From positions 16,782 to 80,781 of the forward strand of contig NZ_NTFY01000080.1 of NCBI RefSeq assembly GCF_002289565.1: a stretch of DNA of 64,000 nt, written 5' to 3'. The translations under genes and the position numbers were made by a program. The stretch is from Rhodopirellula sp. SM50. Its GTDB lineage: Bacteria > Planctomycetota > Planctomycetia > Pirellulales > Pirellulaceae. Position 1 is the stretch's first letter, and each line of letters opens with the position of its first letter. A model generated the notes under the pieces. It ran no database searches and was not told the DNA's origin. It saw only the letters and a program-made list of their open reading frames with translations. Shown here piece after piece: positions 36,947 to 45,385 of the stretch.

Positions 36947-37113
36947 GAGCGGGCTGTCGATTTTGTGAGCCGTGACGCGTAAGCGGCAGGGCCTTACGGC
37001 GCCCGCCCGAGGCCTTCCGGCGCCCGCCCGAGGCCTTCCGGCGCCCGCCCGAGGCCTTACGGCCAGCGGCTCACTATTGACTCAGCAGTTCCCGACGAAA
37101 TCGACAGACCGCG
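36947..37113. repeat. Family G inverted-repeat element with internal 21-bp tandem repeats
   Basis: The ends GCGGGCTGTCGATTT (about 36949) and GAAATCGACAGACCGC (37096-37111) are inverted. Inside, AGGCCTTCCGGCGCCCGCCCG (21 bp) is repeated about 3.5 times at 36989-37063. The family B arm, in inverse orientation, follows at 37149-37177. The rest of the spacer 36650-37345 shows nothing else and must carry the two divergent promoters. Confidence 0.65.
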
Positions 37114-37345
37114 AGCCGCCCGGTTTCAGCTTGGACGCAGGTTGACGTACCGGAGGGCTCGTGCCCTGCCGCTAAAAACACACCCCGGCTGATCCCTAAC
37201 GAACAGCGCGGGCGTCATCCGCGTGGGCGTGAATTCCGAAATCGATTTCACCAATCCTGTTCTTGCCCACCAGAATCACCCCGCGAAAAGGCGTAGACTG
37301 TCAGCCAGGTTCCAGATTCACCATCACGACATTCAAGGTTTTTTG

Positions 37346-39367
37346 ATGCGTCTCCTTTCCGCATACCTGCTCACCGTTGCGACGCTTTTGGGAAATACCG
37401 GCCTGATCGCCCAAGACCCAACCCCCGACCAACGAAAGTACCTGCTCGACCGTGTCGACGACGTCGCCATCGTCCAGCTCTACGTCGACGGGTTCGACCA
37501 GTTGTCGCTGCGAGAAAAAACACTGATTTATCATCTCTCCCAAGCCGCCATCGCCGGACGCGACATCTACATCGACCAACGCTACCGCTACTCGCTTCGC
37601 ATTCGCGATGTCCTGGAGGGTGTGTTGACGCATCCGCAAGGGATCGACGAAACAACCCTCGCCGCGATTCGCAAATACATGAAACTGTTCTGGGTCAACA
37701 ATGGGCCTCACAGTGCGTTGACGGCACAGAAAAATCTGTTGGAGTGTTCTGTCGACGCGTTTAAAGCTGCCGTCAAACAAGCCGTGAAAAATGGTGCCAA
37801 ACTGCCGGCGTCCGGCGAAGAGCTCTTCACGCTGATGCTGGAGATCGAACCGGTGTTGTTTGACCCCGAATTTGAAACACACGTCACTCAAAAATCACCG
37901 CCCGACGGCGTCGACATTCTGACTGCCAGCGCCAACAACCTCTACCACAACGTCACCACCGCGGATCTGGACGGGTTTCAAGAACGCTACCCGCTCAATT
38001 CACAACTGATCAAAACAGACAGCGGAAAACTACGTGAAAACGTCTACCGCAGCGGATTGGACAGCCTGGTTCCCGCCGGCATGTACGCCCAGCCGATCGC
38101 CAACATCGTCTCCCATCTCGAAGCTGCCATTCCCTTTGCCACGCCCGAGATGGCGCGTGCCCTGGGCGCACTGATTCATTATTACCGCACCGGCGAAGCC
38201 GTCGATTTCTATGGGTACAACATCGCTTGGGTCGCCGACAAAGACAGCCCCGTCGATACCATCAACGGGTTCATCGAAGTCTACATGGATGCGCGGGGCA
38301 TCAAGGGATCGTGGGAGGCCGCGGTCTACTTCAACGATCCGATCAAAATGGACATGATTCGAAAGTTCGCCGACAACGCCCAGTGGTTTGAAGACCGCAT
38401 GCCGTACGCCGAATCGTTTCGCAAAGACAACGTGAAGGGGATTTCGGCCAAAGCGATCCAAGTCGTGATGGAAACCGGTGACTCCGGCCCCGTCACTCCG
38501 ATCGGAATCAATTTGCCCAACGACGCAACCATTCGCCAGCGATACGGCAGCAAGTCCGTTTCGCTCAGCAACGTCATGGAAGCGTATGACAAGGCCAGCA
38601 CGCCATCGGCGCGGGCGGAGTTCTGTTACGACGATGCTGAGTTCGCCCGGGCAGATCAATGGAAATCCACCGCGCTGGCGCTGGAAGTGAACATGCACGA
38701 AGTCATCGGGCATGCCTCCGGCCAAGTCAACGAAGGCATCGACCCCGCCGTCTCGATCAAGGAATACTACAGCGCGCTCGAAGAAGGACGGGCCGACCTG
38801 GTCGCGTTGTATTTTATCGGCAATCCGAAATTGATCGAACTCGGGTTGGTCGAAAACGAAACGGACCTGAAAGAGATGCAGCTGGCGGCCTATGAAGCCT
38901 ACACGCGAAACGCGATGACCCAACTGCGGCGGATCAAGTCGGGGACGACGATCGAAGAAGACCACATGCGGAATCGGCAAATGATTGTCGGCTGGCTGGC
39001 TGCCAACACGGACGCCATCCGCGTCGACGTTCGGGACGGAAAAACATACTTCCGAGTCGCGGACGTGGCCGCGTGGCATCGCGGGGTCGGTCAATTATTG
39101 GCCGAAGTGCAGCGGATCAAATCCGAAGGCGACCGAGCTTCTGCCGAACGGTTGATGAAGGATTACGCGATCAACATCAATGTCGCGTTGCGCGACGAAG
39201 TGTTGCGACGTTATGCCGATTTGGACCAACCCGCCTACACCGGTTTTGTTCAACCCGAACTGACCCCGACGATCGACGACCAGGGCAACATCACCGACGT
39301 CCAGATCTCCTACCCCCAAGACCTGGAAACCCAAATGCTGAAGTGGTCCGGGGCGATGGTCCATTAG
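37346..39367 (+). CDS. Secreted dipeptidyl-peptidase III-like zinc peptidase (M49)
   Basis: The 673-residue protein has a Sec signal peptide (MRLLSAYLLTVATLLGNTGL, cleavage near IAQD). The zinc motif HEVIGH (His451-His456) is the HExxGH form unique to family M49, and EEGRAD (about 479-484) corresponds to EECRAE, supplying the third ligand (Glu480). DPP III removes dipeptides from the N-terminus of oligopeptides. Length and motif spacing fit the bacterial M49 branch. Animal DPP III is cytosolic, whereas this copy appears exported. ATG 37346 with AAGG upstream opens the signal peptide; the frame from 37223 adds a non-conserved leader. It is monocistronic, divergent from the metalloprotease gene. 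Confidence 0.92.
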   Translation: MRLLSAYLLTVATLLGNTGLIAQDPTPDQRKYLLDRVDDVAIVQLYVDGFDQLSLREKTLIYHLSQAAIAGRDIYIDQRYRYSLRIRDVLEGVLTHPQGIDETTLAAIRKYMKLFWVNNGPHSALTAQKNLLECSVDAFKAAVKQAVKNGAKLPASGEELFTLMLEIEPVLFDPEFETHVTQKSPPDGVDILTASANNLYHNVTTADLDGFQERYPLNSQLIKTDSGKLRENVYRSGLDSLVPAGMYAQPIANIVSHLEAAIPFATPEMARALGALIHYYRTGEAVDFYGYNIAWVADKDSPVDTINGFIEVYMDARGIKGSWEAAVYFNDPIKMDMIRKFADNAQWFEDRMPYAESFRKDNVKGISAKAIQVVMETGDSGPVTPIGINLPNDATIRQRYGSKSVSLSNVMEAYDKASTPSARAEFCYDDAEFARADQWKSTALALEVNMHEVIGHASGQVNEGIDPAVSIKEYYSALEEGRADLVALYFIGNPKLIELGLVENETDLKEMQLAAYEAYTRNAMTQLRRIKSGTTIEEDHMRNRQMIVGWLAANTDAIRVDVRDGKTYFRVADVAAWHRGVGQLLAEVQRIKSEGDRASAERLMKDYAININVALRDEVLRRYADLDQPAYTGFVQPELTPTIDDQGNITDVQISYPQDLETQMLKWSGAMVH

Positions 39368-39439
39368 TCAGTTCAGCGGCAACCGGTCGATGACCCGTTG
39401 ACATCAGCCGCGAGAGCGCCAGCGATTCCAGCATCCCGA

Positions 39440-39486
39440 GGGATGCTCGCGAGTAGCCGGAGGTCAGCGCAACGCCACCTCCGGGG
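39440..39486. repeat. Family E repeat, uninterrupted copy
   Basis: TAGCCGGAGG TCAGCGCAAC and CCACCTCCGG form the same hairpin as the copies near 10570 and 29167. The upstream part CCCGAGGGATGC is only loosely similar to their CCCCGGNCGGG and carries no B element. Confidence 0.5.
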
Positions 39487-39526
39487 AGCATTTCGGCAAT
39501 GAGCGAGTTAGCGGAACGGCACGAGC

Positions 39527-39710
39527 GGCCTGTCGATTGAATCAGCCATTTGGCGCGAGCCTACGGGCCCTGGTGTGTTTTCTTCGTGCTACAGGCCCGT
39601 ACGCTAGCGCGAAACGGCTGATCCCTTGTGTGATCGGATTAAATCTGTGTGATCGGATTAAATCTGTGTGATCGGATTAAATCTGTGTGATCGGATTAAA
39701 TCGACAGGCC
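39527..39710. repeat. Family G/C-like inverted-repeat element with internal 19-bp tandem repeat
   Basis: The ends GGCCTGTCGATTGAAT (39527) and ATTAAATCGACAGGCC (ending 39710) are inverted. Inside are TTGGCGCGAGCCTACGGGCC and an imperfect inverse. The 19-base unit TGTGTGATCGGATTAAATC is repeated four times at 39627-39702, whereas the sister element at 41122 has it once. A lone family B arm in inverse orientation follows at 39749-39775. Confidence 0.75.
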
Positions 39711-39783
39711 GCGAGCCGTCCGGTCGCAGCTTGCAAACACCGCGAACGACCGGAGGGCTCGCGCCCTACCGCTAACCGCTAAC

Positions 39784-40335
39784 TCACTTAATCTCAACGA
39801 GTTCGACGATGAAGTGCAGTCGGGCTCGTGGAGGGATCGGGCCGCCGGGGGTGCCGCGCTCGCCGTAGCCGAGTTCATGGGGGATGTCCAATTCGATCAT
39901 GCCGCCCTCACCGATCAATTGCAGTCCTTCGGTCCAACCGGGAATCACACGTTTGAGCGGAAAGGGAGTCGGCTTCCCCCGGCGATACGAGCTGTCGAAA
40001 ATCTTCTTGGAGTCCAACCAGCCCTTGTAGTGCGCCACGACGCTGTCGGTGGCCTTGGGTTTGGGGTTGTCACTCTTGCGGAGCACGCGGTACTGCAGTC
40101 CCGAATCGGTTTTGCTGAATTTCTTGGGTGCATCGGGATCGATCTTACCCGGCGAAACCTTCTCCAGCTTGTCGGCCGGACCCGCCGTGATGGCGCCCTG
40201 GCTGGTCTGGACGTCTTGCTGCAGTTTATCCGCGGTGTTGAGCACGCCGCCGATCGCACTGCCCTGACCCCATGATGTCGCCGCCAACAGCAAGACCGCA
40301 ACAAACGGAGTTCCGAGCACGATTGATTGTTTCAT
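39784..40335 (-). CDS. Exported FKBP-type peptidyl-prolyl isomerase
   Basis: The 183-residue protein has a Sec signal peptide (MKQSIVLGTPFVAVLLLAAT, cleavage near SWGQG). A linker follows, then a single C-terminal FKBP domain (about 88-183): TDSGLQYRVLRKSDNPKPKA, VVAHYKGWLDSKKIFDSSY, FPLKRVIPGWTEGLQLIGEG, GMIELDIPHELGYGERGTPG and IPPRARLHFIVELVEI. It lacks the N-terminal dimerisation domain of FkpA/Mip. It catalyses proline isomerisation during folding of exported proteins. Key aromatic and hydrophobic positions (Tyr, Phe, Val-Ile-Pro-Gly-Trp, Tyr) are present, so it should be active. Confidence 0.94.
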   Translation of the reverse strand: MKQSIVLGTPFVAVLLLAATSWGQGSAIGGVLNTADKLQQDVQTSQGAITAGPADKLEKVSPGKIDPDAPKKFSKTDSGLQYRVLRKSDNPKPKATDSVVAHYKGWLDSKKIFDSSYRRGKPTPFPLKRVIPGWTEGLQLIGEGGMIELDIPHELGYGERGTPGGPIPPRARLHFIVELVEIK

Positions 40336-40564
40336 CGAAGTGAACCTGACTGAGGAAGGGCGAAAGAAGATGGGGCCGTGACTGCATCGATCGGAAGGTC
40401 AAAATTGTACTCGATTCGTTGATCGGTCGAGAGCAGCAGATTCTGGGCGGGAATCGGCATACGGTTTGCGGACTGATTCGATTTCGTTTCCGGTGACCAG
40501 ATGCTGTGACCATCGGGCACGTGTCCAAAACGGTAAATCTTCCTTGACGCCTGAGGAAAGCTCA

Positions 40565-41038
40565 ATGACGACCATCGATTCGAATTTAGAAACCAAGGTG
40601 CAAAGCGTCATGCAACGGCACCCTGTGACTATTCACGACTATCAAACCGTCCACGACGCCGTCGACACGATGACCGAGCACCATGTTTCGGCGCTGCCGG
40701 TCGTCGACGATGGACACTATCTCAAAGGTATCCTCACGCTCAACGATCTCGTCCGATTGGTTCAAGATGCCGAACGAACGCTCGAAAGCGACTTGGCGAT
40801 CTACGACACCAGTTTTCTGGTTGCCGACATCATCCGCGAAACCCTCGGTACCGATGAAGTCGCCAGCGTGATGTCGGGCGTGATGTTCAAAGTCAAGCAG
40901 GAAGACACACTCAAGAGTGCCGCAAAGTTGATGATCGAACATCAACTGCATCATCTTCCCGTCGTCGGCAAAGACATGAAATTGCTGGGGATCCTGTCTT
41001 CGATGGATTTCGTTCGCGTTGTCGCCGACGCGACTTAG
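40565..41038 (+). CDS. CBS-pair domain protein
   Basis: The 157-residue protein is made of two CBS motifs: VQSVMQRHPVTIHDYQTVHD with HHVSALPVVDDGHYLKGILT, and VASVMSGVMFKVKQEDTLKS with HQLHHLPVVGKDMKLLGILS. Between them is an insert of about 35 residues (AERTLESDLAIYDTSFLVAD). It is likely an adenine-nucleotide-responsive regulatory module without attached effector. GAGGAAAG before ATG 40565 decides the start over the frame opening at 40466. The next gene on the other strand is a Usp protein; both families are stress or energy sensors, but no operon links them. Confidence 0.92.
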   Translation: MTTIDSNLETKVQSVMQRHPVTIHDYQTVHDAVDTMTEHHVSALPVVDDGHYLKGILTLNDLVRLVQDAERTLESDLAIYDTSFLVADIIRETLGTDEVASVMSGVMFKVKQEDTLKSAAKLMIEHQLHHLPVVGKDMKLLGILSSMDFVRVVADAT

Positions 41039-41121
41039 CTAACGAGGCGATGACGACTCCAGCACGTGGCGTCAGCCGGTGGCGCGTGGCGATCTCATTG
41101 CCTGCCCGCGCCGCTCGCTCA

Positions 41122-41251
41122 TCGGCTTGTCGATTTAATGAGCCGTTTGGCGCGAGCCTACGGGCCCTGGTGTGTTTTTTTTCGTGCCAGAGGCCCGTAC
41201 GCTTGCGCGAAACGGCTGATCCCGCGTGTGATCGGATTAAATCGACAGGCC
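41122..41251. repeat. Family G/C-like inverted-repeat element
   Basis: The ends GGCTTGTCGATTTAAT and ATTAAATCGACAGGCC are inverted over 130 bp. The interior has GCCGTTTGGCGCGAGCCTAC and an inverse GTACGCTTGCGCGAAACGGC. It contains one copy of TGTGTGATCGGATTAAATC. Spacer between convergent CBS and Usp genes. Confidence 0.75.
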
Positions 41252-41312
41252 GTGACGCTTCCCGCTGGCATCGGCGAGCCAGGCCGGCTCGCCCGCTTGT
41301 TTTTCTAACGGC

Positions 41313-42293
41313 TCACGACACCACCTTCGACTCCAGGGTTTCGCCGGCAACGGGGCAGACGAATCCCGGCGGTTTCAACGCCAACACGCTGCAGGACACG
41401 TCGGCCAAGACGGATTCGGCGGTATTGCCGATCAAAAAGCCGGCGATCCCGGTTCGGCAGACGGTCCCCATGACTAACAGGTCCGCTTGCACCTCCTCCA
41501 CCATGTCCGAGATCACGTCGGCCGCCGGTCCACGCCGGACGTGCAACTCCGGTGATACTTCGGTCCTCCCCGCGGCCCGATGGAGCTCGCCAAGATGGGT
41601 GCGGATGTTTTCCGCATGAATCGAAAACACGTCCTCGAATTGATCTTCGCCAAACGATTGATGAAACGGTGATTCCATCGGCAGTTCGAACGGGACTTCC
41701 AAAGGCATTTCCCAAGCACTCAACCAATGCAACGTCGCCTCGTCGCTGCGTGCGATATCCAGTGACAGCTCCGCGATCGCTTCGTTTAACTTCTTGTGCG
41801 GGGTGTCCTGTCGGTCGACGTCGATCGCCGCCAAGACCTGGTCGAATTCGCCGTGTACCTGGGGCTTCAATAGCAGCATCGCGCACGGGCACATCCGCAA
41901 CAACGCACGGGCCACGCTGCCGACCACGCGGCCGGCTCCGCGAAATCCATCGGCCGCCTTGATCACCAAATCGTGGTCGTTGCGGAGCACTTCGCGGATC
42001 ACTTCCATCGCCGGATCACCGACGGTGACAACGATTTCGATGGGAACGGACGAGTCGTAGAACTCGCTGACCTGTTCTTGCAGCTTGGCACGATGATCTT
42101 CAATCAACAGCCGTTGCAACTCGTCCGGGCTGGCAACACCCTTGAACAAACGCAGGATCCGGGGCACGGGTTTGATCACATCCATCAGCGTCAACGAGGC
42201 GCCGTTTTCCATCGCCAGCACAATCGCTCGCGCAATCGCACCCTCGGGTTCCTCCGTGCCCGTGTACACCAACAACTTTTTGAATCGTTCCAT
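41313..42293 (-). CDS. Tandem universal stress protein (UspE-like)
   Basis: The 326-residue protein has two Usp domains. The first (about 1-145: MERFKKLLVYTGTEEPEGAI, VTVGDPAMEVIREVLRNDHD, FRGAGRVVGSVARALLRMCP) and second (about 150-315: VLAAIDVDRQDTPHKKLNEA, VRRGPAADVISDMVEEVQAD, VMGTVCRTGIAGFLIGNTAE) both end in the usual final strand (MLLLKP, VLALKP). The second keeps the GxxGxxxGNTAE nucleotide-binding loop; the first is degenerate. A Phe/Glu/Pro-rich insert (MPLEVPFELPMESPFHQSFG) lies in the second domain. ATG 42293 has GAGGG upstream; the frame opens at TTG 42296. Confidence 0.93.
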   Translation of the reverse strand: MERFKKLLVYTGTEEPEGAIARAIVLAMENGASLTLMDVIKPVPRILRLFKGVASPDELQRLLIEDHRAKLQEQVSEFYDSSVPIEIVVTVGDPAMEVIREVLRNDHDLVIKAADGFRGAGRVVGSVARALLRMCPCAMLLLKPQVHGEFDQVLAAIDVDRQDTPHKKLNEAIAELSLDIARSDEATLHWLSAWEMPLEVPFELPMESPFHQSFGEDQFEDVFSIHAENIRTHLGELHRAAGRTEVSPELHVRRGPAADVISDMVEEVQADLLVMGTVCRTGIAGFLIGNTAESVLADVSCSVLALKPPGFVCPVAGETLESKVVS

Positions 42294-42402
42294 CAAAGGA
42301 CCCTCGAAATCATCGTTATCGATCGTTCATCGGCCGCTTCGATGCAAACGATGTACCGTCCAGGCGACGGAGAACGAATCCGTCCTGGGACGCTCCAAAG
42401 CC

Positions 42403-42536
42403 CTCTACCGCAAAGCTAACATCAAGGAAGGGCCTGGACGCTGGCGCGAACCGGCTGATATCAAACGAATATCAGCCGTTGGGCGCGAGCCTACGGGCCC
42501 TCAACTGAGGAACAGACGCTTCATTTAGCGGTATTG
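42403..42536. mobile_element. Miniature inverted-repeat element C2
   Basis: This is a 134-bp relative of C1. The left end is diverged (CTCTACCGCAAAGCTAA) and the right end is TTTAGCGGTATTG. The interior hairpin has GGCGCGAACCGGCTGATATC and its inverse. Flanking 10-mers CTCCAAAGCC (42393-42402) and CTCCAAAACC (42537-42546) match at 9 of 10 bases. The rest of the 42294-42849 spacer holds no gene I can support. Confidence 0.82.
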
Positions 42537-42849
42537 CTCCAAAACCTGCTCGCACGCGGTCGGCCGGTGCGATGTCATCATCGACCCGGAACGACAGTTC
42601 GTGCGAATGAGCACAGGCGTGGATCACGATAGCGCGCCAATCTGGACCTGCTGTGACAATACGTCAAATCGCCAGTTGCGAAAGAGCTGATCGAGTGATC
42701 GCAGCGAAGAATCGTCGCGCCCTTGAGTTTCTGCGTCGCGCTCGTCGTCGTCGGCGATGGAGCCGATTGCGCGGAGCTGCACGGACACGGAGTCGCTCGG
42801 TGGCGCGTCGATGTTCCTCGACGGGGAGCCTACGATGCGGGCGAACCGC

Positions 42850-43236
42850 TCAGTTGGCCGGGATCGCCAGTAACGCGTCGCAAAGTTTGTCGAAACCGGG
42901 CGTCGTTTCGGTCGCTTCGATCTGAAGCTCGCGGACCAGTTTTATTTCCGACTGACGGATCGCCCCGCCGGCGACCAGCATGTCGACCAGAACCGCCTGT
43001 TCATCCAGATCGATCTTGCCGTCCTTGAGCAACACGTGACGCATCAGCGGCAGAAACAGCTCGTCGAATTCCGGGCAGACCTCATCCGCTTCGCCGAGTA
43101 GCTGGACCAGAAACGCCACGTCGTCAAAGTCCAGCGCGCCGTCTTCTTCGACGAAGCGACGAATCCGTGCCACTTCGTTCGAGCTGATTTTGCCGTCGCT
43201 CAGCAGTTCGGACTTCAATTGTTTCAGATGGGCCAC
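42850..43236 (-). CDS. Small acidic helical protein, TerB-like
   Basis: The 128-residue protein is acidic, all-helical and without signal peptide. Two similar halves carry DGKISSNEVARIRRFVEEDG (about 14-33) and DGKIDLDEQAVLVDMLVAGG (about 72-91), resembling either a TerB-like fold or EF-hand-like loops. The D-x-K/x-I spacing is shorter than a true 12-residue EF-hand, so calcium binding is doubtful. The start GTG 43236 follows an in-frame TGA two codons upstream and has GAGGT 7 bases before it. Function unknown. Confidence 0.72.
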   Translation of the reverse strand: MAHLKQLKSELLSDGKISSNEVARIRRFVEEDGALDFDDVAFLVQLLGEADEVCPEFDELFLPLMRHVLLKDGKIDLDEQAVLVDMLVAGGAIRQSEIKLVRELQIEATETTPGFDKLCDALLAIPAN

Positions 43237-43622
43237 AAGTCATACCTCACGCGATTGATTCCAAGGACTACAGGAATCTAGATCACAGTCCGGCTCGCCC
43301 CAGCGATTTCGAAATCGATTTCGAACCATCCGCGGCGGCCCCTTCTCCCGATCCGATCCTAACCGACAGACCGCTTGTGCCGTTTCTAACGCCGACGATC
43401 ACGGCACCGAGACCAAGCATTCCGTCTCCGCAACCGTGACATTGTCCGTCATCATTCTGCCCCGAATGATTCTGCCTTCTTCCATCCACACCATTTTTTT
43501 GTCACCCATTTTCCTGTCGCCCTTTTCTTCGGGATTTCAGTTTTTCGAAAATTCGCTGTAACACGCTGGGACGTGTCACGCTTTGGTGGGTGAATTCCCT
43601 CTTCTTCACCCGGTAAAGCACA
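43237..43622. other. Spacer containing left copy of a flanking direct repeat
   Basis: No gene is supported. Positions 43455-43527 (CCCCGAATGATTCTGCC, then TTTTTTTGTCACCCATTTTC) recur at 44531-44600 on the other side of the secreted Gly/Ala-rich gene. Confidence 0.55.
43455..43527. repeat. Imperfect direct repeat, left copy
   Basis: About 70 bases, roughly 80 percent identical to 44531-44600, including the shared CCCCGAATGATT and ATTTTCCTGTCGCCC. The two copies bracket a single gene. Confidence 0.65.
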
Positions 43623-44459
43623 ATGAAAACTGCAACGAATGTCATTTTGGTCGCTCTGTTGGCCGTCTCCGTCGGATCGGCCCAAAATCCCTGGGGCGAT
43701 TGGGTGCCCCGGCCGGTTCCGCAAACGACTTCCAACCTGAAGTATCAACAGCGGGCCGGCTCCACCACGACCCATCGCAACGGCGCCGTCAGTGAATCGT
43801 GGTTCAATTCGGGCCTCACACAGGAAGCCGGCGTCGAGATCGGCGTTTCCTCTGGCAACGACAAGCAACGCGGGACCAAATTTGGGCGGGAACGGGACGA
43901 AAAGTGGTTTGCGGGGGTTCGCGGAGGTGTTCGAGCCGGTTACGCGGCGGACACGGGCGTCGCTCAGACCGGACAGATCGGCAACACCCGGGTCAGATCG
44001 TACGCCGAGGCCGAGGCATTTGTCGGCGTGGAAGCGGGCGCTCAAGCCGGGGTGAGCAACAACGGAGTGGGCGTCAACGCGAATGCGTTTGCAGGGACTC
44101 GGGTGGGGGCGCGGACGGGAACCGAGGTCGGACCTGTCGATGCCGCGGTGACGGGAGAAGCATGGGCGGGAGTGGGCGTCGAAGCCGGTGCCGACGCGAA
44201 GTACAAAAACGGTCGAGTCAAGTTTGACTACGGCGCCGGAGGGGCAATCGGTGTGGGCGGCAAATTTGGCGGTGACGTCTCGGTCGATCTTCGGCAACCC
44301 ATCAAGGCCGCCAAGGGACTCGACTCGACCCGACGAAGCGTATCAAACGATGTCGGTAAAACCGCTCGCACGGTCAGCGGCTCGACACGCAAAAGCGTCA
44401 AGAGCGTCAAGAGCACCGGCAAGAAAGCGAAACGCTCGATCGGCAAACTCTTCAAGTAA
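43623..44459 (+). CDS. Secreted Gly/Ala-rich protein with basic C-terminus
   Basis: The protein has 278 residues. The signal peptide MKTATNVILVALLAVSVGSA (cleavage near AQNP) precedes a region of about 60 residues with TTTHRNGAVSESWFNSGLTQ. About 120 residues of Gly/Ala/Val-rich imperfect repeats follow (VGVEAGAQAGVSNNGVGVNA, NAFAGTRVGARTGTEVGPVD, AWAGVGVEAGADAKYKNGRV), ending in a Lys/Ser-rich tail (TRKSVKSVKSTGKKAKRSIG). The repeat style resembles Gly-rich N-terminal regions of some polymorphic toxins or barrel-like surface proteins, but no toxin domain is present. It is probably extracytoplasmic, and the basic tail may bind polyanions. It is bracketed by a 70-bp direct repeat. Function unknown. 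Confidence 0.75.
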   Translation: MKTATNVILVALLAVSVGSAQNPWGDWVPRPVPQTTSNLKYQQRAGSTTTHRNGAVSESWFNSGLTQEAGVEIGVSSGNDKQRGTKFGRERDEKWFAGVRGGVRAGYAADTGVAQTGQIGNTRVRSYAEAEAFVGVEAGAQAGVSNNGVGVNANAFAGTRVGARTGTEVGPVDAAVTGEAWAGVGVEAGADAKYKNGRVKFDYGAGGAIGVGGKFGGDVSVDLRQPIKAAKGLDSTRRSVSNDVGKTARTVSGSTRKSVKSVKSTGKKAKRSIGKLFK

Positions 44460-44480
44460 CGAGCCCCCGTCGGCGGACGA

Positions 44481-44515
44481 TCGAGGGGCTGCAATGTTTC
44501 AGCCCCTCGATTTCG
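44481..44515 (+). terminator. Rho-independent-like hairpin
   Basis: An 11-bp perfect stem, TCGAGGGGCTG and CAGCCCCTCGA, encloses an 8-base loop and is followed by TTTCG. It lies 22 bases after the stop of the Gly/Ala-rich gene. The T-run is short. Confidence 0.6.
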
Positions 44516-44530
44516 TCCACCCCCATCCTT

Positions 44531-44600
44531 CCGCCCCGAATGATTCCGCCTGGTTCAATACGGATCATTTTCTTGTCACCTATTTTCCTGTCGCCCCTTC
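44531..44600. repeat. Imperfect direct repeat, right copy
   Basis: Partner of 43455-43527; shares CCCCGAATGATT, CTTGTCACC and ATTTTCCTGTCGCCC in the same order and spacing. Confidence 0.65.
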
Positions 44601-44749
44601 TCTCCGTCGCTCCCATTTTTCTGCCCCTCGATCTTTCTGCCATCTCTCGCGACCGCCCCATTCCTCGTCAATCCTGTTAGGATGGACAGAAGATAGAACC
44701 TGCCGATTTCGACTCCGGCACTGACGCTTCTCTTCACGGATTCGACGCC

Positions 44750-45385
44750 ATGACATCGACTTCGTCCCCCGGCTTGTTCGCCACTCCGGGCTCAACCGAT
44801 GACGGACTGGTCAACGGGATTCGCGCACAAGACGATCAGGCATGGGAACAGTTTGTCGAACGCTATTCGCCGTTGATCTATGTCTGGTGCCGAAAGTGTG
44901 ACTTACGACCTGAAGATGCCTCGGACGTGTCCCAACAGGTTTTTGCAGCGGTCCATCGATCGATCTCAACGTTTTCGAAGCGTGCCGAGGGCGAAGGCCG
45001 TTTTCGCGGTTGGTTGTTCGTGATCACCAGAAACGCGATCCGCAATCATCTGGAGCGCACCTTGCGGGGGCCACGTGCGCAGGGAGGTAGTTCGATCCAG
45101 TTGCGACTGCTCGCTGAACCCGAATCACTCGACGAAGCCTCTCTGTCGGCTGCGACACTTTCAGCCGACGGTCAATGCCATTCAGACGCACCACTGCAGG
45201 CCGCACTCGACGCCGCCCGCAGGGATTTTGACGATCGGACGTGGCAATGTTTTCGTCTGATCGCACTCGAAAGTCACACCGCGGCCGAGGTCGCGGAGCA
45301 ATTCGGAATGAAGCCTTCGGCCGTGCGGCAGGCGAAATACAGGGTGACACGGCGGTTGCGACTGGATCTTGGGCGTTTTTTTTGA
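44750..45385 (+). CDS. ECF-type RNA polymerase sigma factor
   Basis: The 211-residue group 4 sigma factor has region 2 at about 20-100 (DDQAWEQFVERYSPLIYVWC, LRPEDASDVSQQVFAAVHRS, RFRGWLFVITRNAIRNHLER) and region 4 at about 150-205 (DFDDRTWQCFRLIALESHTA, then AEVAEQFGMKPSAVRQAKYR as the helix-turn-helix). The linker of about 45 residues is rich in Ser/Leu/Ala. The Ser/Thr kinase gene follows after about 190 bases in the same direction, the typical planctomycete ECF-STK pair in which the kinase is thought to control the sigma factor. It starts at ATG 44750 and is probably autoregulated, though no promoter match is claimed. Confidence 0.93.
   Translation: MTSTSSPGLFATPGSTDDGLVNGIRAQDDQAWEQFVERYSPLIYVWCRKCDLRPEDASDVSQQVFAAVHRSISTFSKRAEGEGRFRGWLFVITRNAIRNHLERTLRGPRAQGGSSIQLRLLAEPESLDEASLSAATLSADGQCHSDAPLQAALDAARRDFDDRTWQCFRLIALESHTAAEVAEQFGMKPSAVRQAKYRVTRRLRLDLGRFF

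Noticed and set aside
35891..36982. 363-residue plus-strand frame opposite the metalloprotease N-terminus
   Set aside because: Antisense to the HELGH region; no independent start signal or family resemblance.
39627..39702. Iterons of a replication origin
   Set aside because: Four 19-bp repeats lie inside a palindromic intergenic element whose sister has only one copy; no replication initiator or DnaA-box cluster is nearby.
42850..43236. Calcium-binding EF-hand protein
   Set aside because: The DGKI segments lack the full 12-residue EF-hand ligand spacing; a TerB-like helical fold is the safer description.
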